Shown in pieces: positions 9,228 through 17,372 of a DNA stretch of 64,000 nucleotides (position 1 is the stretch's first letter; every line of letters starts with the position of its first letter). The notes below the pieces were generated by a model. That model had not been told where the DNA came from and made no database searches. It saw only the letters and a list, made by a program, of their open reading frames with translations. Source of the stretch: an uncultured SAR116 cluster alpha proteobacterium (GTDB lineage Bacteria; Pseudomonadota; Alphaproteobacteria; Puniceispirillales; Puniceispirillaceae); NCBI GenBank assembly GCA_902596655.1, contig CACJUX010000007.1:1-64000 (forward strand), given 5' to 3'. The position numbers were made by a program, and so were the translations under genes.

Positions 9228-9590
9228 TCAGCACCGGCTTACCATAGGGCCGATTGCACCACCACCCAAGATATGCATATGCAGATGAGGCACTTCCTGA
9301 TGACCATCATTACCGCTGTTGGATATAACCCGATAGCCACTCTCTGTAATGCCCGCTAGACCGGCAACATGACCAATCATTTTCACAAAGGCGCTCTGCT
9401 CCACAACGGAGGCGTTACAAGTAAAGTCAGACCAGTCAACATAGCTACCCTTAGGAATCACAAGAATATGAACGGGTGCCTGTGGATTAATATCCTCGAA
9501 GGCCAGAGTGTGCTGGTCCTCGGCGATCTTTTTGCAGGGCAAGTCACCGCGCAAGATACGCGCAAATATATTCGACTGATCATATGACAT
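9228..9590 (-). CDS. HIT family protein (HinT-like purine nucleoside phosphoramidase)
   Basis: Histidine-triad hydrolase, probably acting on AMP-linked phosphoramidates. The 120-residue product shows IFARILRGDLPCKKIAEDQHTLAFEDINPQAP at the N-terminus (read in pieces IFARILRGDLP and LAFEDINPQAPVHILVIP) and the catalytic triad HLHMHILGG at about residues 103-111. Its ATG overlaps the stop of the upstream acetyltransferase by one base (TAATG), so the two are probably translationally coupled. Length and motif agree with HinT. Confidence 0.93.
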   Translation of the reverse strand: MSYDQSNIFARILRGDLPCKKIAEDQHTLAFEDINPQAPVHILVIPKGSYVDWSDFTCNASVVEQSAFVKMIGHVAGLAGITESGYRVISNSGNDGHQEVPHLHMHILGGGAIGPMVSRC

Positions 9591-10144
9591 TACTTCAACT
9601 CCTTGCGGTAATAGAAACCTGAAACAAAATCGCCATCGACACGCGCATAGAAATCATTGGTGGCATAGCGGGTGAAACCGCGTGCCTCGAAAGACTGTAT
9701 AGCTCGATCCTGTGTTGACCGGACATCAAGATTGATCATCGAAAAACCCTCAGACTTTGCAAGTGCCTCAGATTCGGCCACGATCATCTGGGCAAGGCCA
9801 TGACCCCTTGCCCAAGGCGCAATGAAGAAAGTCGTCAGTTGGCAGGTGAATGCCTGCGCCTCATTGTTGCGGGGTGGTCGCAGAATCTGACAACTGCCGG
9901 CAATAACTTTGTCCAGACGCGCCACGATGAGATGGCGTTCTGGGATCATCAGAACACCGCGCCAGTAATCCTCCATGACAGATTTTGGCGGTGGCGAAAG
10001 CCAGCCAAAACCACCGCCAGACATGATCGCCGCTTCTGCCGCTTCACATAATTCATGCAAATCACCGGTTGACAGCCGCTCCACAGATTCAATCGAAAGT
10101 TTGGGAACATGGCCACTCATTATTTCTCGCGACATAATCCTCAT
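9590..10144 (-). CDS. GNAT family N-acetyltransferase
   Basis: Predicted acetyl-CoA-dependent N-acyltransferase of unknown substrate. The 184-residue product has the GNAT core: LIVARLDKVIAGSCQI (beta strands), FFIAPWARGHGLAQMIVAESEALAKS with the R/Q-x-x-G-x-G/A pyrophosphate-binding turn ARGHGLA, then MINLDVRSTQDRAIQSFEARGFTRYATNDFY as the acceptor-side strands (cited as separate pieces). It is coupled to the downstream HIT gene through a TAATG overlap. The pairing suggests a shared transcript, but the sequence does not reveal the substrate. Confidence 0.85.
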   Translation of the reverse strand: MRIMSREIMSGHVPKLSIESVERLSTGDLHELCEAAEAAIMSGGGFGWLSPPPKSVMEDYWRGVLMIPERHLIVARLDKVIAGSCQILRPPRNNEAQAFTCQLTTFFIAPWARGHGLAQMIVAESEALAKSEGFSMINLDVRSTQDRAIQSFEARGFTRYATNDFYARVDGDFVSGFYYRKELK

Positions 10145-10217
10145 TTCCCTAAAAGCTACAGCTCCTCAGCTTCTATCACATGATTAGATATTGAAAAAAG
10201 ATCTGTCCGTAATTTGT

Positions 10218-10604
10218 TTACCCGGCCATCTCTGCAGACTTCAATGACTGCAACTGGCTCTCAACGATGTTACTCAGCTCTTTGCACTGGCCAGCATCGA
10301 GGCAGCGAATGTTCTGTGCGAGCAAATTTGCCAAATACACCGCATCGGCACTACATTTGCTGGCATCGATAGTCGGTTTTGGATGAGACATGGTTGCCAA
10401 AGCCTGTAAAGCCTCAGCGTCATCCCAGATCAGACCAAGCCAAGCACAAATCTGATCAACAAAAGGACCGGAAGGGCGGCCACGTGACCCGGTCTCAAGA
10501 GCAGAAATATAGGCCTTTGACACCCCAAGGTAATCTGCTTGCTGTTGCTGGGTTAATCCCCGCTCTTCTCGCAGCACCCGCATTTTCAGGCCAAAGGGCG
10601 TCAT
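10218..10604 (-). CDS. XRE family transcriptional regulator (N-terminal HTH)
   Basis: A 128-residue DNA-binding protein with a Cro/CI-type helix-turn-helix at about residues 4-60: LREERGLTQQQQADYLGVS then KAYISALETGSRG. The C-terminal half contains several Cys residues and a predicted helical stretch (YLANLLAQNIRCLDAGQCKELSNIV) of no family I recognise, cited as two parts YLANLLAQNI and LDAGQCKEL. Its ATG overlaps the Smr gene's stop by 4 bases (ATGA). A small XRE regulator after an Smr gene is a recurring alphaproteobacterial arrangement. Targets are unknown. Confidence 0.88.
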   Translation of the reverse strand: MTPFGLKMRVLREERGLTQQQQADYLGVSKAYISALETGSRGRPSGPFVDQICAWLGLIWDDAEALQALATMSHPKPTIDASKCSADAVYLANLLAQNIRCLDAGQCKELSNIVESQLQSLKSAEMAG

Positions 10605-11167
10605 TTTGACAGCCTTGTGCGGCGCAACAAGACATAGATGGCTCCAGCGCCACCATCCTTTGGTTTAGCGTTGCAAATAGCTAAGACATTGTCACCAAGC
10701 GGCGGCTGTTTCAACCAATACGGCACATAGCGGCGCAGGACACCCTCGCCGCGAACGCCCTTGCCAGTTATTACGAGGACACAGCGATGGCCAAAGTTCG
10801 CAGAACGCTGAATAAAGGCGCACAATCTTATCTCGGCCTGCTGAGCATTATGGCCATGTAAATCGAGTATCGCCTCGACCGGCAAGTTGCCACTTGAAAG
10901 TTTTTTTCTTGTTGTTTTGTCTAGACCTGCATGTTCTCCCTCACGCAGATCAATCGGCGTAGCTTTTGTAGGGGATAAAAGGCTTTTGCCTGTATCTAAT
11001 GTCTCTATCCTACCTGTGATCTTGCGCGATGGCCAGTTTTTGCGGTCGGCCGGAACCCTTTTCATCGCACCAGAATAGCGGATGGATTTCAGTGGCTTGA
11101 TCTGGCTGGTAACAGTCTCCCAGAGCTGTTTGTCATCCTCAAACTTGCGATAATCCTTTTTGCGCAT
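10601..11167 (-). CDS. Smr/MutS2 C-terminal domain protein
   Basis: Stand-alone Smr (small MutS-related) domain protein, a family with nicking or RNA-endonuclease activity in characterised members. The 188-residue product has a basic N-terminal tail and the Smr domain from about residue 95. Its landmarks are AILDLHGHNAQQAEIRL (the conserved DLHG), CVLVITGKGVRGEGVL (the TGKG loop) and a late VLAICNAKPKDGGAGAIYVLLRR. It lies 21 bases downstream of the Tim44-like gene. In many relatives an mltA gene sits between the two; here it is absent. Confidence 0.9.
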   Translation of the reverse strand: MRKKDYRKFEDDKQLWETVTSQIKPLKSIRYSGAMKRVPADRKNWPSRKITGRIETLDTGKSLLSPTKATPIDLREGEHAGLDKTTRKKLSSGNLPVEAILDLHGHNAQQAEIRLCAFIQRSANFGHRCVLVITGKGVRGEGVLRRYVPYWLKQPPLGDNVLAICNAKPKDGGAGAIYVLLRRTRLSK

Positions 11168-11188
11168 GGTTGTTCTGCATCCCGACTG

Positions 11189-11824
11189 CTATGCCTCATC
11201 CTCTGGACTTTCGGTCTCGGCCAGTTTCCAGTTAGGATCAGCCAGCGTTAGATCACGCTCAAAAGTCCATATGTCAACAAGATCTAGTTTTCCAGTTCCC
11301 TCATCCTCAATCACATTGCCACCGTCATCGGTGATTGTACGTGTCTGGACCGAATGAAAATCTACTGTGATTGACGCGATGTTTTCGGAAACCTGTACGT
11401 TCAAAATGCTAACATGCGATATATCCTCGATCTTAATCGCTAGTGATTCACGATCGCTCACACGCTGACGAATAGATTGGGTGAAGCTTTGCAATAGATC
11501 ATAGGATAGCAAGCGTTTGAGTTGGGCCAAATCACCCTCAGCATAGGCGGATAGGATCATGCCGAACGCCGCCTTTGCCCCGTCTAAAAACTGTGCTTCG
11601 GAAAAAGAGGGATCGGCACGACGCAGCGCGTCAATGCCTTGGTCATCATTGGACACCACCTTCGCATCAGACCGGATCGGTATTGGCTGCTGTTCAAATC
11701 TCTCAGCTGATTCCTTGCCACGGCCTGGATCATCATAACCTGTTTTCTGTCCAAGAACCGAACGGAGCCTCAGGACTAGCAATACCGCGATCACCGCGAA
11801 AATGAGAATATCAATAAACGGCAC
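11189..11824 (-). CDS. Tim44-like domain protein (TimA family)
   Basis: Membrane-anchored protein with homology to the mitochondrial import motor subunit Tim44; bacterial members are implicated in inner-membrane or envelope protein assembly. The 211-residue product has one N-terminal membrane segment (IDILIFAVIAVLLVLRLRSVLG). A charged linker follows, then the Tim44/calcium-channel-like C-terminal domain from about residue 75: FSEAQFLDGAKAAFGMILSAY, LKRLLSYDLLQSFTQSIR, and a terminal VDIWTFERDLTLADPNWKLAET. It is divergent from fxsA, as is usual in alphaproteobacteria. Confidence 0.9.
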   Translation of the reverse strand: MPFIDILIFAVIAVLLVLRLRSVLGQKTGYDDPGRGKESAERFEQQPIPIRSDAKVVSNDDQGIDALRRADPSFSEAQFLDGAKAAFGMILSAYAEGDLAQLKRLLSYDLLQSFTQSIRQRVSDRESLAIKIEDISHVSILNVQVSENIASITVDFHSVQTRTITDDGGNVIEDEGTGKLDLVDIWTFERDLTLADPNWKLAETESPEDEA

Positions 11825-11977
11825 GTTATTCCCCTACATCAAGCGTGACGGATTATAAGTATATGGTTATTGTTTGACCTAATATCTAGCACAGTACAGG
11901 CGTTCGACCTATTTAATTTAACAGCACGCCATCATACACATTTTTATATCTTAAATAATCAACAAAGAGGAAACCTG

Positions 11978-12493
11978 ATGGGCCTGCTCATTTTACTCTT
12001 TATCATCCTCTGGGGATGGGCGGAAATCACGGCATTCATCATCATTGGCGGTGAAATTGGTGGTCTTCTGGCTGTCATCGGCGTATTTCTGACTGCAGTC
12101 GTAGGACTATGGCTACTGAGAAACCAAGCTGTAATAGTGATGGCCAGCCTAAGACAGCACGTCATAAGTGGTGAGACAGCTCTTGCTACAGTGGCCCAAA
12201 GCGTGTCTTTGTTCATCGGTGGCACTTTATTGCTGATACCCGGATATGTAACAGACGGACTTGGCCTGTTGTTATTTGTCCCTGGGTTGCGGACAGTCAT
12301 TGGGCTTGCGATCATGAGCCAGCTTCTTAGGAACGCACGTTTTCGCAGGTTTGCGGGAACCAGCGGTTCGAGCTTTGACTTTGGGGTTGCGAGCCCACAA
12401 TGGTTCAGTCAGCACCAAGATGATGACAGCATCATTGAAGGTGAGGCAGAGGAAAAAACAGAAGACCCCAGCAGCCTGCCCCGAGCAAAGTAG
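11978..12493 (+). CDS. fxsA: FxsA family membrane protein
   Basis: Cytoplasmic-membrane protein; in E. coli, FxsA overproduction relieves F-plasmid exclusion of phage T7. The cellular role is unknown. The ATG at 11978 is preceded by AAAGAGG; the open frame reaches back to 11870 but the extra 36 residues are not family-like. The 171-residue product has membrane segments near residues 3-20, 25-45 and 70-105. It carries the FxsA pattern WGWAEITAFIIIGGEIG and a C-terminal acidic tail (GEAEEKTEDPSS). It is divergent from the Tim44-like gene and precedes secB. Confidence 0.92.
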   Translation: MGLLILLFIILWGWAEITAFIIIGGEIGGLLAVIGVFLTAVVGLWLLRNQAVIVMASLRQHVISGETALATVAQSVSLFIGGTLLLIPGYVTDGLGLLLFVPGLRTVIGLAIMSQLLRNARFRRFAGTSGSSFDFGVASPQWFSQHQDDDSIIEGEAEEKTEDPSSLPRAK

Positions 12494-12601
12494 TCATCAA
12501 ACCAAGCATCAGTTCAGATCGTCGCTCTTCGCTTGCCGCAAAAGCTCGATCCATGCTATGTCGCTGGCAATTAGGTTCTGGTGCCTGAAGGAGGCCATCT
12601 A

Positions 12602-13108
12602 ATGAATGAAAATACCAAGAAAGACAAATTGTCTGAGACGACGCAGAATAGTGAGTCGGTGGCCAGCCGGCAGATAGTTGTCCACGCCCAATATATCAAG
12701 GATCTTTCCTTCGAGAGTCCGAATGCGCCAGAAATCCTCATGGAATCCCCAAACCAGCCCGATGTCGAGATTATGGTAAATGTCGGCGCGCAGCCCCTTG
12801 GTGACGCGCAATTCGAGGTCCTGCTCAATGTGGGCGCAAAAGCCAAAACCGATGACAAGGCGCTATTTCTTGTAGATCTGACCTATGCCGGCATCGTTTC
12901 CTGTCCGGGTAGTCCGGCCGAAGATGTCAATCCAACGGTCATGATTGAGGCGCCCCGATTATTGTTTCCTTTCGCTCGCGCTATTGTTTCCGATATCACA
13001 CGAGATGGGGGCTTTATGCCACTAAACATCCAGCCTGTCGATTTCGTTGCCGTCTACCAGCATAATCTTGCAAAGCAGAAGGAAGCTGCGTTGGAAACCA
13101 AGCAATAG
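12602..13108 (+). CDS. secB: Protein-export chaperone SecB
   Basis: Tetrameric cytosolic chaperone that holds precursors unfolded and passes them to SecA. The start at 12602 lies 8 bases after AAGGAGG; the longer frame from 12581 includes that ribosome site and is rejected. The 168-residue product shows VVHAQYIKDLSFESPNAPE, VEIMVNVGAQPLG, FLVDLTYAGIVS and the conserved LLFPFARAIVSDITRDGGFMPLNIQPVDF block (cited as LLFPFARAIVSD and GGFMPLNIQPVDF). It converges with dnaQ. Length fits the family. Confidence 0.97.
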   Translation: MNENTKKDKLSETTQNSESVASRQIVVHAQYIKDLSFESPNAPEILMESPNQPDVEIMVNVGAQPLGDAQFEVLLNVGAKAKTDDKALFLVDLTYAGIVSCPGSPAEDVNPTVMIEAPRLLFPFARAIVSDITRDGGFMPLNIQPVDFVAVYQHNLAKQKEAALETKQ

Positions 13109-13142
13109 ACAGCAAATCAAGAGCTGGTAGCTCAGCTCTAGC

Positions 13143-13853
13143 TCAGCGTTTCCAGATTGGGTTTTCGATTTTTTCAAGAAAATTCTCATGCGCTGACAGT
13201 TCGGCATCTGTCGGCATGTGGATTCTGGAGAACTGGGCAGCATCACGTTGGATGCTGAAGCCTGACTGGTCGAGTGGTGTAACAGTGGCTTGCTGGCGTC
13301 CGCGCTGTTCGCCCCGCACTTCATCAAGTGACAAGTCTGGCTGGCGGCCACCAAGCAATTCGATATAAACCTCGGTCAGCAAATCAGCATCAACAAGCGC
13401 ACCATGAAGACCACGATGGCTGTTGTTGATTTCAAAGCGTCGACAAAGCGCATTCAAATTGGCTTGAGCCCCAGGAAATTTCTTGCGTGCCATGGCAAGT
13501 GTATCAATAACGCGTGACATCGGATATTCCGGCAAACTGAGACGCGCAAGCTCAGCGTTGATAAAAGCCATGTCGAAACTTGCATTATGGATCACCATCT
13601 TATCATCGCCGACAAATTGCGTAAATTGTTCAACAATCTCAGCGAAGACTGGTTTTTCGGCGAGAAACTCCAGACTAATTCCATGAACGGCAAATGCGCC
13701 GTCCTCGATATCACGCTCCGGGTTGATATAAAGGTGTAACTTGTTGCCGGTGGGCGTGTGGTTGACCAGCTCTAGCGCCCCAATCTCGATAATGCGATGG
13801 CCATCCGCTGCACTTATTCCAGTCGTTTCCGTATCAAGAACAATCTCGCGCAT
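13143..13853 (-). CDS. dnaQ: DNA polymerase III epsilon subunit (proofreading exonuclease)
   Basis: 3'-5' exonuclease that proofreads for the replicative polymerase. The ATG at 13853 is preceded by GGAAGGGAAG; two TTG codons just upstream extend the open frame but are less likely starts. The 236-residue product has Exo I REIVLDTETTGI with the catalytic D and E. Exo II is HNASFDMAFINAEL and Exo III is HRGLHGALVDADLLTEVY. A C-terminal polymerase-binding tail follows. It converges with secB across a 34-base spacer and sits downstream of coaE. Confidence 0.96.
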   Translation of the reverse strand: MREIVLDTETTGISAADGHRIIEIGALELVNHTPTGNKLHLYINPERDIEDGAFAVHGISLEFLAEKPVFAEIVEQFTQFVGDDKMVIHNASFDMAFINAELARLSLPEYPMSRVIDTLAMARKKFPGAQANLNALCRRFEINNSHRGLHGALVDADLLTEVYIELLGGRQPDLSLDEVRGEQRGRQQATVTPLDQSGFSIQRDAAQFSRIHMPTDAELSAHENFLEKIENPIWKR

Positions 13854-13895
13854 CAACAACTTCCCTTCCTCTTACCACAAAAACAGATCTCTACA

Positions 13896-14489
13896 TTAGC
13901 CCAGTATCTGATCAAGCCAGTGAAACAGCTTTTTGCGCGTTACGGCCAAATCTGATCCCGTGTTGAGGACAAAATCAGCCCGGTCCATTTTTTCGCTGAG
14001 TGGCATTTGGCTATTCAGAATTCCCATCAATTTATCACCTGTCATGCCATCTCTAGCCAGCGCCCGTTCACGCTGGATGTCAGTTGCTACAGTGGTTACG
14101 ACAACCAGATCACAAAGATGATCTGTTCCAGCCTCAAACAGCAAAGGGACGTCAAGCACCACCATTTGCGCACCATCCTGTCGTTGCCGCGCTAGAAACG
14201 CCTCGCGGTCTCGGGTGACCAGAGGGTGAAGTATATGCTCAAGTTTCCGGCGCTCCGACTCATTACGGAAAACACGCTGCCCCAGAAAATTACGGTCGAT
14301 GGATCCATCCTCACGCAAAACGTCATCGCCAAAAACCTCACAGATCTCGGCCACTGCCGGTCCCGCAACACCAATCTGATCATGCACGCAACGGTCAGCG
14401 TCGAAAACGCTAATACCCCGTTCTCGAAACAAATTGGCAGTCGTCGATTTTCCCGTGGCAATTCCCCCGGTAAGGCCAACCACAATCAT
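13896..14489 (-). CDS. coaE: Dephospho-CoA kinase
   Basis: Catalyses the last step of coenzyme A synthesis, phosphorylating dephospho-CoA. The 197-residue product starts MIVVGLTGGIATGKSTTA with a P-loop at residues 8-15. VFDADRCVHDQIG and later VVLDVPLLFEAGTDHLCD follow, as in the family. I chose the ATG at 14489, which overlaps the maf stop by 4 bases; the open frame to 14573 adds 28 residues that simply read through maf. In many relatives aroE lies between maf and coaE; here the two genes overlap directly. Confidence 0.95.
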   Translation of the reverse strand: MIVVGLTGGIATGKSTTANLFRERGISVFDADRCVHDQIGVAGPAVAEICEVFGDDVLREDGSIDRNFLGQRVFRNESERRKLEHILHPLVTRDREAFLARQRQDGAQMVVLDVPLLFEAGTDHLCDLVVVTTVATDIQRERALARDGMTGDKLMGILNSQMPLSEKMDRADFVLNTGSDLAVTRKKLFHWLDQILG

Positions 14490-15124
14490 TCCTGCCCCCG
14501 CATCGCCAACCCATGGCCGCGCAGGAAGCCCAAAATCTGTAAAAGAGGCAAACCAAGCATTGCATAAGAACATCCTTCAATACTATTGAATAGATGTACG
14601 CCCAATCCCTCAATCTGGTATGAACCAGGACTGGCAAGCGCAATATCGCCAACCGCCAACAAATAATCATTTATGAAATCATCAGACAGAAGCCGCATTG
14701 TCAGCACGTTTGTTTCGATATGATGCCAGATTCGCTCTCCATCACGATAGATTACAGCAGAGGTCACCAGCTGATGTGTCTTGCCAGACAACAGCCGCAG
14801 CTGTATCGCGGCCATCTTATGATCCATTGGTTTGCCCAGAATCTGATTACCACAGACAAGGATCTGGTCAGCGCCAAGGACAAAACCTGATGGGTGCTCA
14901 CCTTTGTCATGCGCCACCTTGCACGCTTTCATATCAGCAAGCAGGACAGCTATATCTACCGTCGGCATCGACGAGGCCATGGCCGAGGCGCGTAAGCCTT
15001 CCTCATCCACATTTGCCGCACGTGCGATGAAACTGATGCCAGCACCATAAAGCATAGTCTGGCGGGTTGGGCTTTGTGACGCAAGGACAAGCGCCCCCTT
15101 TGGCAATGAAAAGTATTCTTTCAT
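14486..15124 (-). CDS. maf: Maf/YhdE-like nucleoside triphosphate pyrophosphatase
   Basis: House-cleaning pyrophosphatase acting on non-canonical or pyrimidine NTPs. The 212-residue product from the ATG at 15124 has the Maf N-terminus LVLASQSPTRQTMLYGAGI at about residues 11-29, VLGADQILVCGNQILGKP, LSGKTHQLVTSAVI, and the conserved GSYQIEGLGVHLFNSIEG in place of the usual GAYAIQG. A longer frame to 15340 overlaps the upstream gene and is rejected. It lies between the PEP-synthase regulator (4 bases upstream) and coaE (4-base overlap). Confidence 0.93.
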   Translation of the reverse strand: MKEYFSLPKGALVLASQSPTRQTMLYGAGISFIARAANVDEEGLRASAMASSMPTVDIAVLLADMKACKVAHDKGEHPSGFVLGADQILVCGNQILGKPMDHKMAAIQLRLLSGKTHQLVTSAVIYRDGERIWHHIETNVLTMRLLSDDFINDYLLAVGDIALASPGSYQIEGLGVHLFNSIEGCSYAMLGLPLLQILGFLRGHGLAMRGQE

Positions 15125-15128
15125 GCCA

Positions 15129-15962
15129 CTATTGCTGACCCTCGTTCCATATTGTGTGGAGTTGAATGATGGCCGCTGCGGTTTCCTCAACCGACCGTCT
15201 GGTGACATCAATGACCGGCCACTGATTCTGGGTGAAAAGCCGGCGCGCCCGGCGCACCTCCTCGGTAATGGACTCAAGCTCAGCATAACTTTCATTAGCT
15301 TCGTCAGACATTGCAATTTGTCGGCTACGTCGAATGACACTCAACCGCTTTGGATCATTGGTCAGCCCGACGACAAGGATATTCAATCCATCTAGATGGT
15401 GGATTGGGAAAGGAACTTCAGGAACTAACGCATAATTGGCAACTCTGTAACCTCGGTGAGCAAGATACATCGAAGTTGGCGTCTTAGAGGAGCGCGACAC
15501 GCCAACAAGCAAAATGTCGGCATCCATAAGAGAGCCCATATTAATCCCATCATCATGGCTGACAGCAAAATCAATTGCCGATATCCGTCGGTAATAATCA
15601 CTATTCAGCTGTCGCTGGCCGCCAGGCTTATTCTGCGAGTCTTGACCAAGAACAGTGCCGAATAAATTCACCACAGGGTCGAGTACCGATACGTGTGGCA
15701 CGCGTAGAACTTTACATTTTTCTTCAATACGGGTCCGCAGCTCAATGTCAAGAATGCTCATTAGCAGAACTCCAGGGTTTCGTTCAAGGCTGGTAAAAAT
15801 AGCTTCGAGATGTTGGTCACTGCGCACCAATGTCCAAACATGCTCGATAGTTTTAACGGCAGGGAACTGTGCTAGACAGGCCCGCGAGATCTGGTGAACC
15901 GTTTCACCTGTCGAATCGGATACAAGATGGATATGGATTTTCTGTGGCGCCTTCATTTGCAA
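15129..15962 (-). CDS. Pyruvate,phosphate dikinase / PEP synthase regulatory protein (PSRP/PDRP, DUF299)
   Basis: Bifunctional ADP-dependent kinase and Pi-dependent pyrophosphorylase that switches PEP synthase or PPDK activity. The 277-residue product has IHLVSDSTGETVHQISRA near the N-terminus, DYYRRISAIDFAVSHDDG, and the P-loop-like ILLVGVSRSSKTPTSMYLAHRGY typical of the family (cited as GVSRSSKTPTSMYLA). Start: a TTG at 15962 lies 7 bases after GAGG, while an ATG two codons later is at 15956 with poorer spacing. Either is possible. Its upstream region is the oriC-like spacer shared with hemE. Confidence 0.93.
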   Translation of the reverse strand: MQMKAPQKIHIHLVSDSTGETVHQISRACLAQFPAVKTIEHVWTLVRSDQHLEAIFTSLERNPGVLLMSILDIELRTRIEEKCKVLRVPHVSVLDPVVNLFGTVLGQDSQNKPGGQRQLNSDYYRRISAIDFAVSHDDGINMGSLMDADILLVGVSRSSKTPTSMYLAHRGYRVANYALVPEVPFPIHHLDGLNILVVGLTNDPKRLSVIRRSRQIAMSDEANESYAELESITEEVRRARRLFTQNQWPVIDVTRRSVEETAAAIIQLHTIWNEGQQ

Positions 15963-16346
15963 TGATTATCCTCTCACCACAAACTTGTCACCCCAATTCA
16001 TCGCCTGCAGAATTCATCTCCTTTGTGAACCATAACCGTAATCTGAACAAAAACAGTAAAAGCTGGTAATAACTGTTAGCTCAGTGGGGATGAGATTCCT
16101 GGACCTTGGGAGCGGCACACCTTATCCACAGAAGCACAGTAGTTGCAAACCTGTGGACGTATTGATCATGACCTAATCGTTATTTTATGGATAACTTCAC
16201 ATATTGTTGAAAAACATCATTATTTATAATGAGAAAAAAGGATAAAACTGTGGATAACTAAAGCTTTTGCAAGCGAATACTGTTATTCACATGCACTAAA
16301 TAATCATCTACCTATTTACTAATTACTATTCAGTTATGGTATCGCG
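15963..16346. other. oriC: Candidate chromosomal replication origin (oriC)
   Basis: A 384-base AT-rich spacer between the divergent PEP-synthase regulator and hemE carries a cluster of DnaA boxes. Perfect TTATCCACA at 16122-16130 (+), perfect TGTGGATAA at 16249-16257 (-) and TTATTCACA at 16283-16291 (+, matches TTATNCACA) are seen. One-mismatch sites are TGTGGACGT at 16152-16160 and TATGGATAA at 16186-16194. A strongly AT-rich stretch at about 16195-16245 could be the unwinding element. In Caulobacter and Rickettsia the origin also lies beside hemE. parS sites and parAB follow within 10 kb. Ends are those of the spacer, not measured limits. Confidence 0.88.
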
Positions 16347-17372
16347 ATGACGTCATCTTTGTTCATGAACACTCTAGCAGGCAAAAAACCCGCGCAAACA
16401 CCGATTTGGATGATGCGTCAAGCAGGACGTTACCTCGCTGAATATCGTGCAGTCAGACAAAAACAAAGAGATTTCATTACTTTTTGCCTCAATCCCGAAA
16501 AAGCCTGTGAAGTGACGTTGCAACCGATTGAACGCTTTGACTTTGATGCGGCAATCATTTTTTCTGATATCTTAATGGTCCCGTGGGCTCTGGAAAGAAA
16601 TGTTCGTTTCATTCCAGGAACTGGCCCGAAATTGACACCAATATCGTCAGCAACAAGTCTTGATAACATTGAAGAACGACTCAGCCCGGTAGGCAAAGCT
16701 ATCGAAATGACAAGATTACAGCTGCCTACAAGCAAGGCTTTGATTGGTTTTGCTGGCGCTCCCTGGACAGTTATCACTTATATGATTGAAGGTGGCTCAT
16801 CACGTGATTTTGCTAAGACTAGACAGTGGCTCTGGTCATATCCAAAAGAATTTGAAGCATTTTTTGATTATGTCACGCAGGCGACAATCAACTTCCTTAC
16901 AGTACAGGCGAAAGCTGGCGCTGATGTTTTGATGCTGTTTGATAGTTGGGCAAGCGCAGTACCGGCAGAACGCCGAGATCAGCTTGTAATTTCCCCAGTC
17001 CGGCGGATCGTGCGTGCTCTGCGAGAGCAGGGTAACAACCAGCCAATCATCGGTTTTCCCAAAGGGATTGGTGAGGGAATCATTGCATACTCAGAAGAGG
17101 CTGAAATCGACGCGCTGGCAATTGATCACATGACCGACGCAAAGTGGGTTGATAGTATTTTGCCAAAAACGATGCCGGTCCAAGGTAATCTAGACCCATT
17201 GAGTTTACTTGTTGGAGACTCCCAAATGATAAAATCGATTGACCACATACTTGATAGTTTCAAGGATCGGCCGCATATCTTCAATCTTGGCCATGGTGTT
17301 ACGCCGCCGACACCAGTTTCAAATGTCAAACAGATGGTTCAACGGGTAAGAAAGTCAGAAAATGGGGTATGA
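16347..17372 (+). CDS. hemE: Uroporphyrinogen decarboxylase
   Basis: Decarboxylates the four acetate side chains of uroporphyrinogen III to give coproporphyrinogen III. The 341-residue product has the signature PIWMMRQAGRYLAEYRAVR at about residues 20-38. The catalytic-site region IIFSDILMVPWAL, then GFAGAPWTVITYMIEGGSS, FDSWASAVP and the C-terminal NLGHGVTPPTPVSNV follow. No strong ribosome site is visible before the ATG at 16347. Its promoter must lie in the oriC-like spacer. It overlaps hemJ by 11 bases. Confidence 0.97.
   Translation: MTSSLFMNTLAGKKPAQTPIWMMRQAGRYLAEYRAVRQKQRDFITFCLNPEKACEVTLQPIERFDFDAAIIFSDILMVPWALERNVRFIPGTGPKLTPISSATSLDNIEERLSPVGKAIEMTRLQLPTSKALIGFAGAPWTVITYMIEGGSSRDFAKTRQWLWSYPKEFEAFFDYVTQATINFLTVQAKAGADVLMLFDSWASAVPAERRDQLVISPVRRIVRALREQGNNQPIIGFPKGIGEGIIAYSEEAEIDALAIDHMTDAKWVDSILPKTMPVQGNLDPLSLLVGDSQMIKSIDHILDSFKDRPHIFNLGHGVTPPTPVSNVKQMVQRVRKSENGV

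Noticed and set aside
13120-13139. Inverted repeat AGAGCT-N8-AGCTCT between secB and dnaQ as a bidirectional terminator
   Set aside because: Stem is only six pairs and there is no T-run on either side; too weak to annotate.
16800-16816. CACGTGA string in hemE as a parS-like site
   Set aside because: Flanks do not match TGTT/AACA, so it is only the common E-box-like core within coding sequence.
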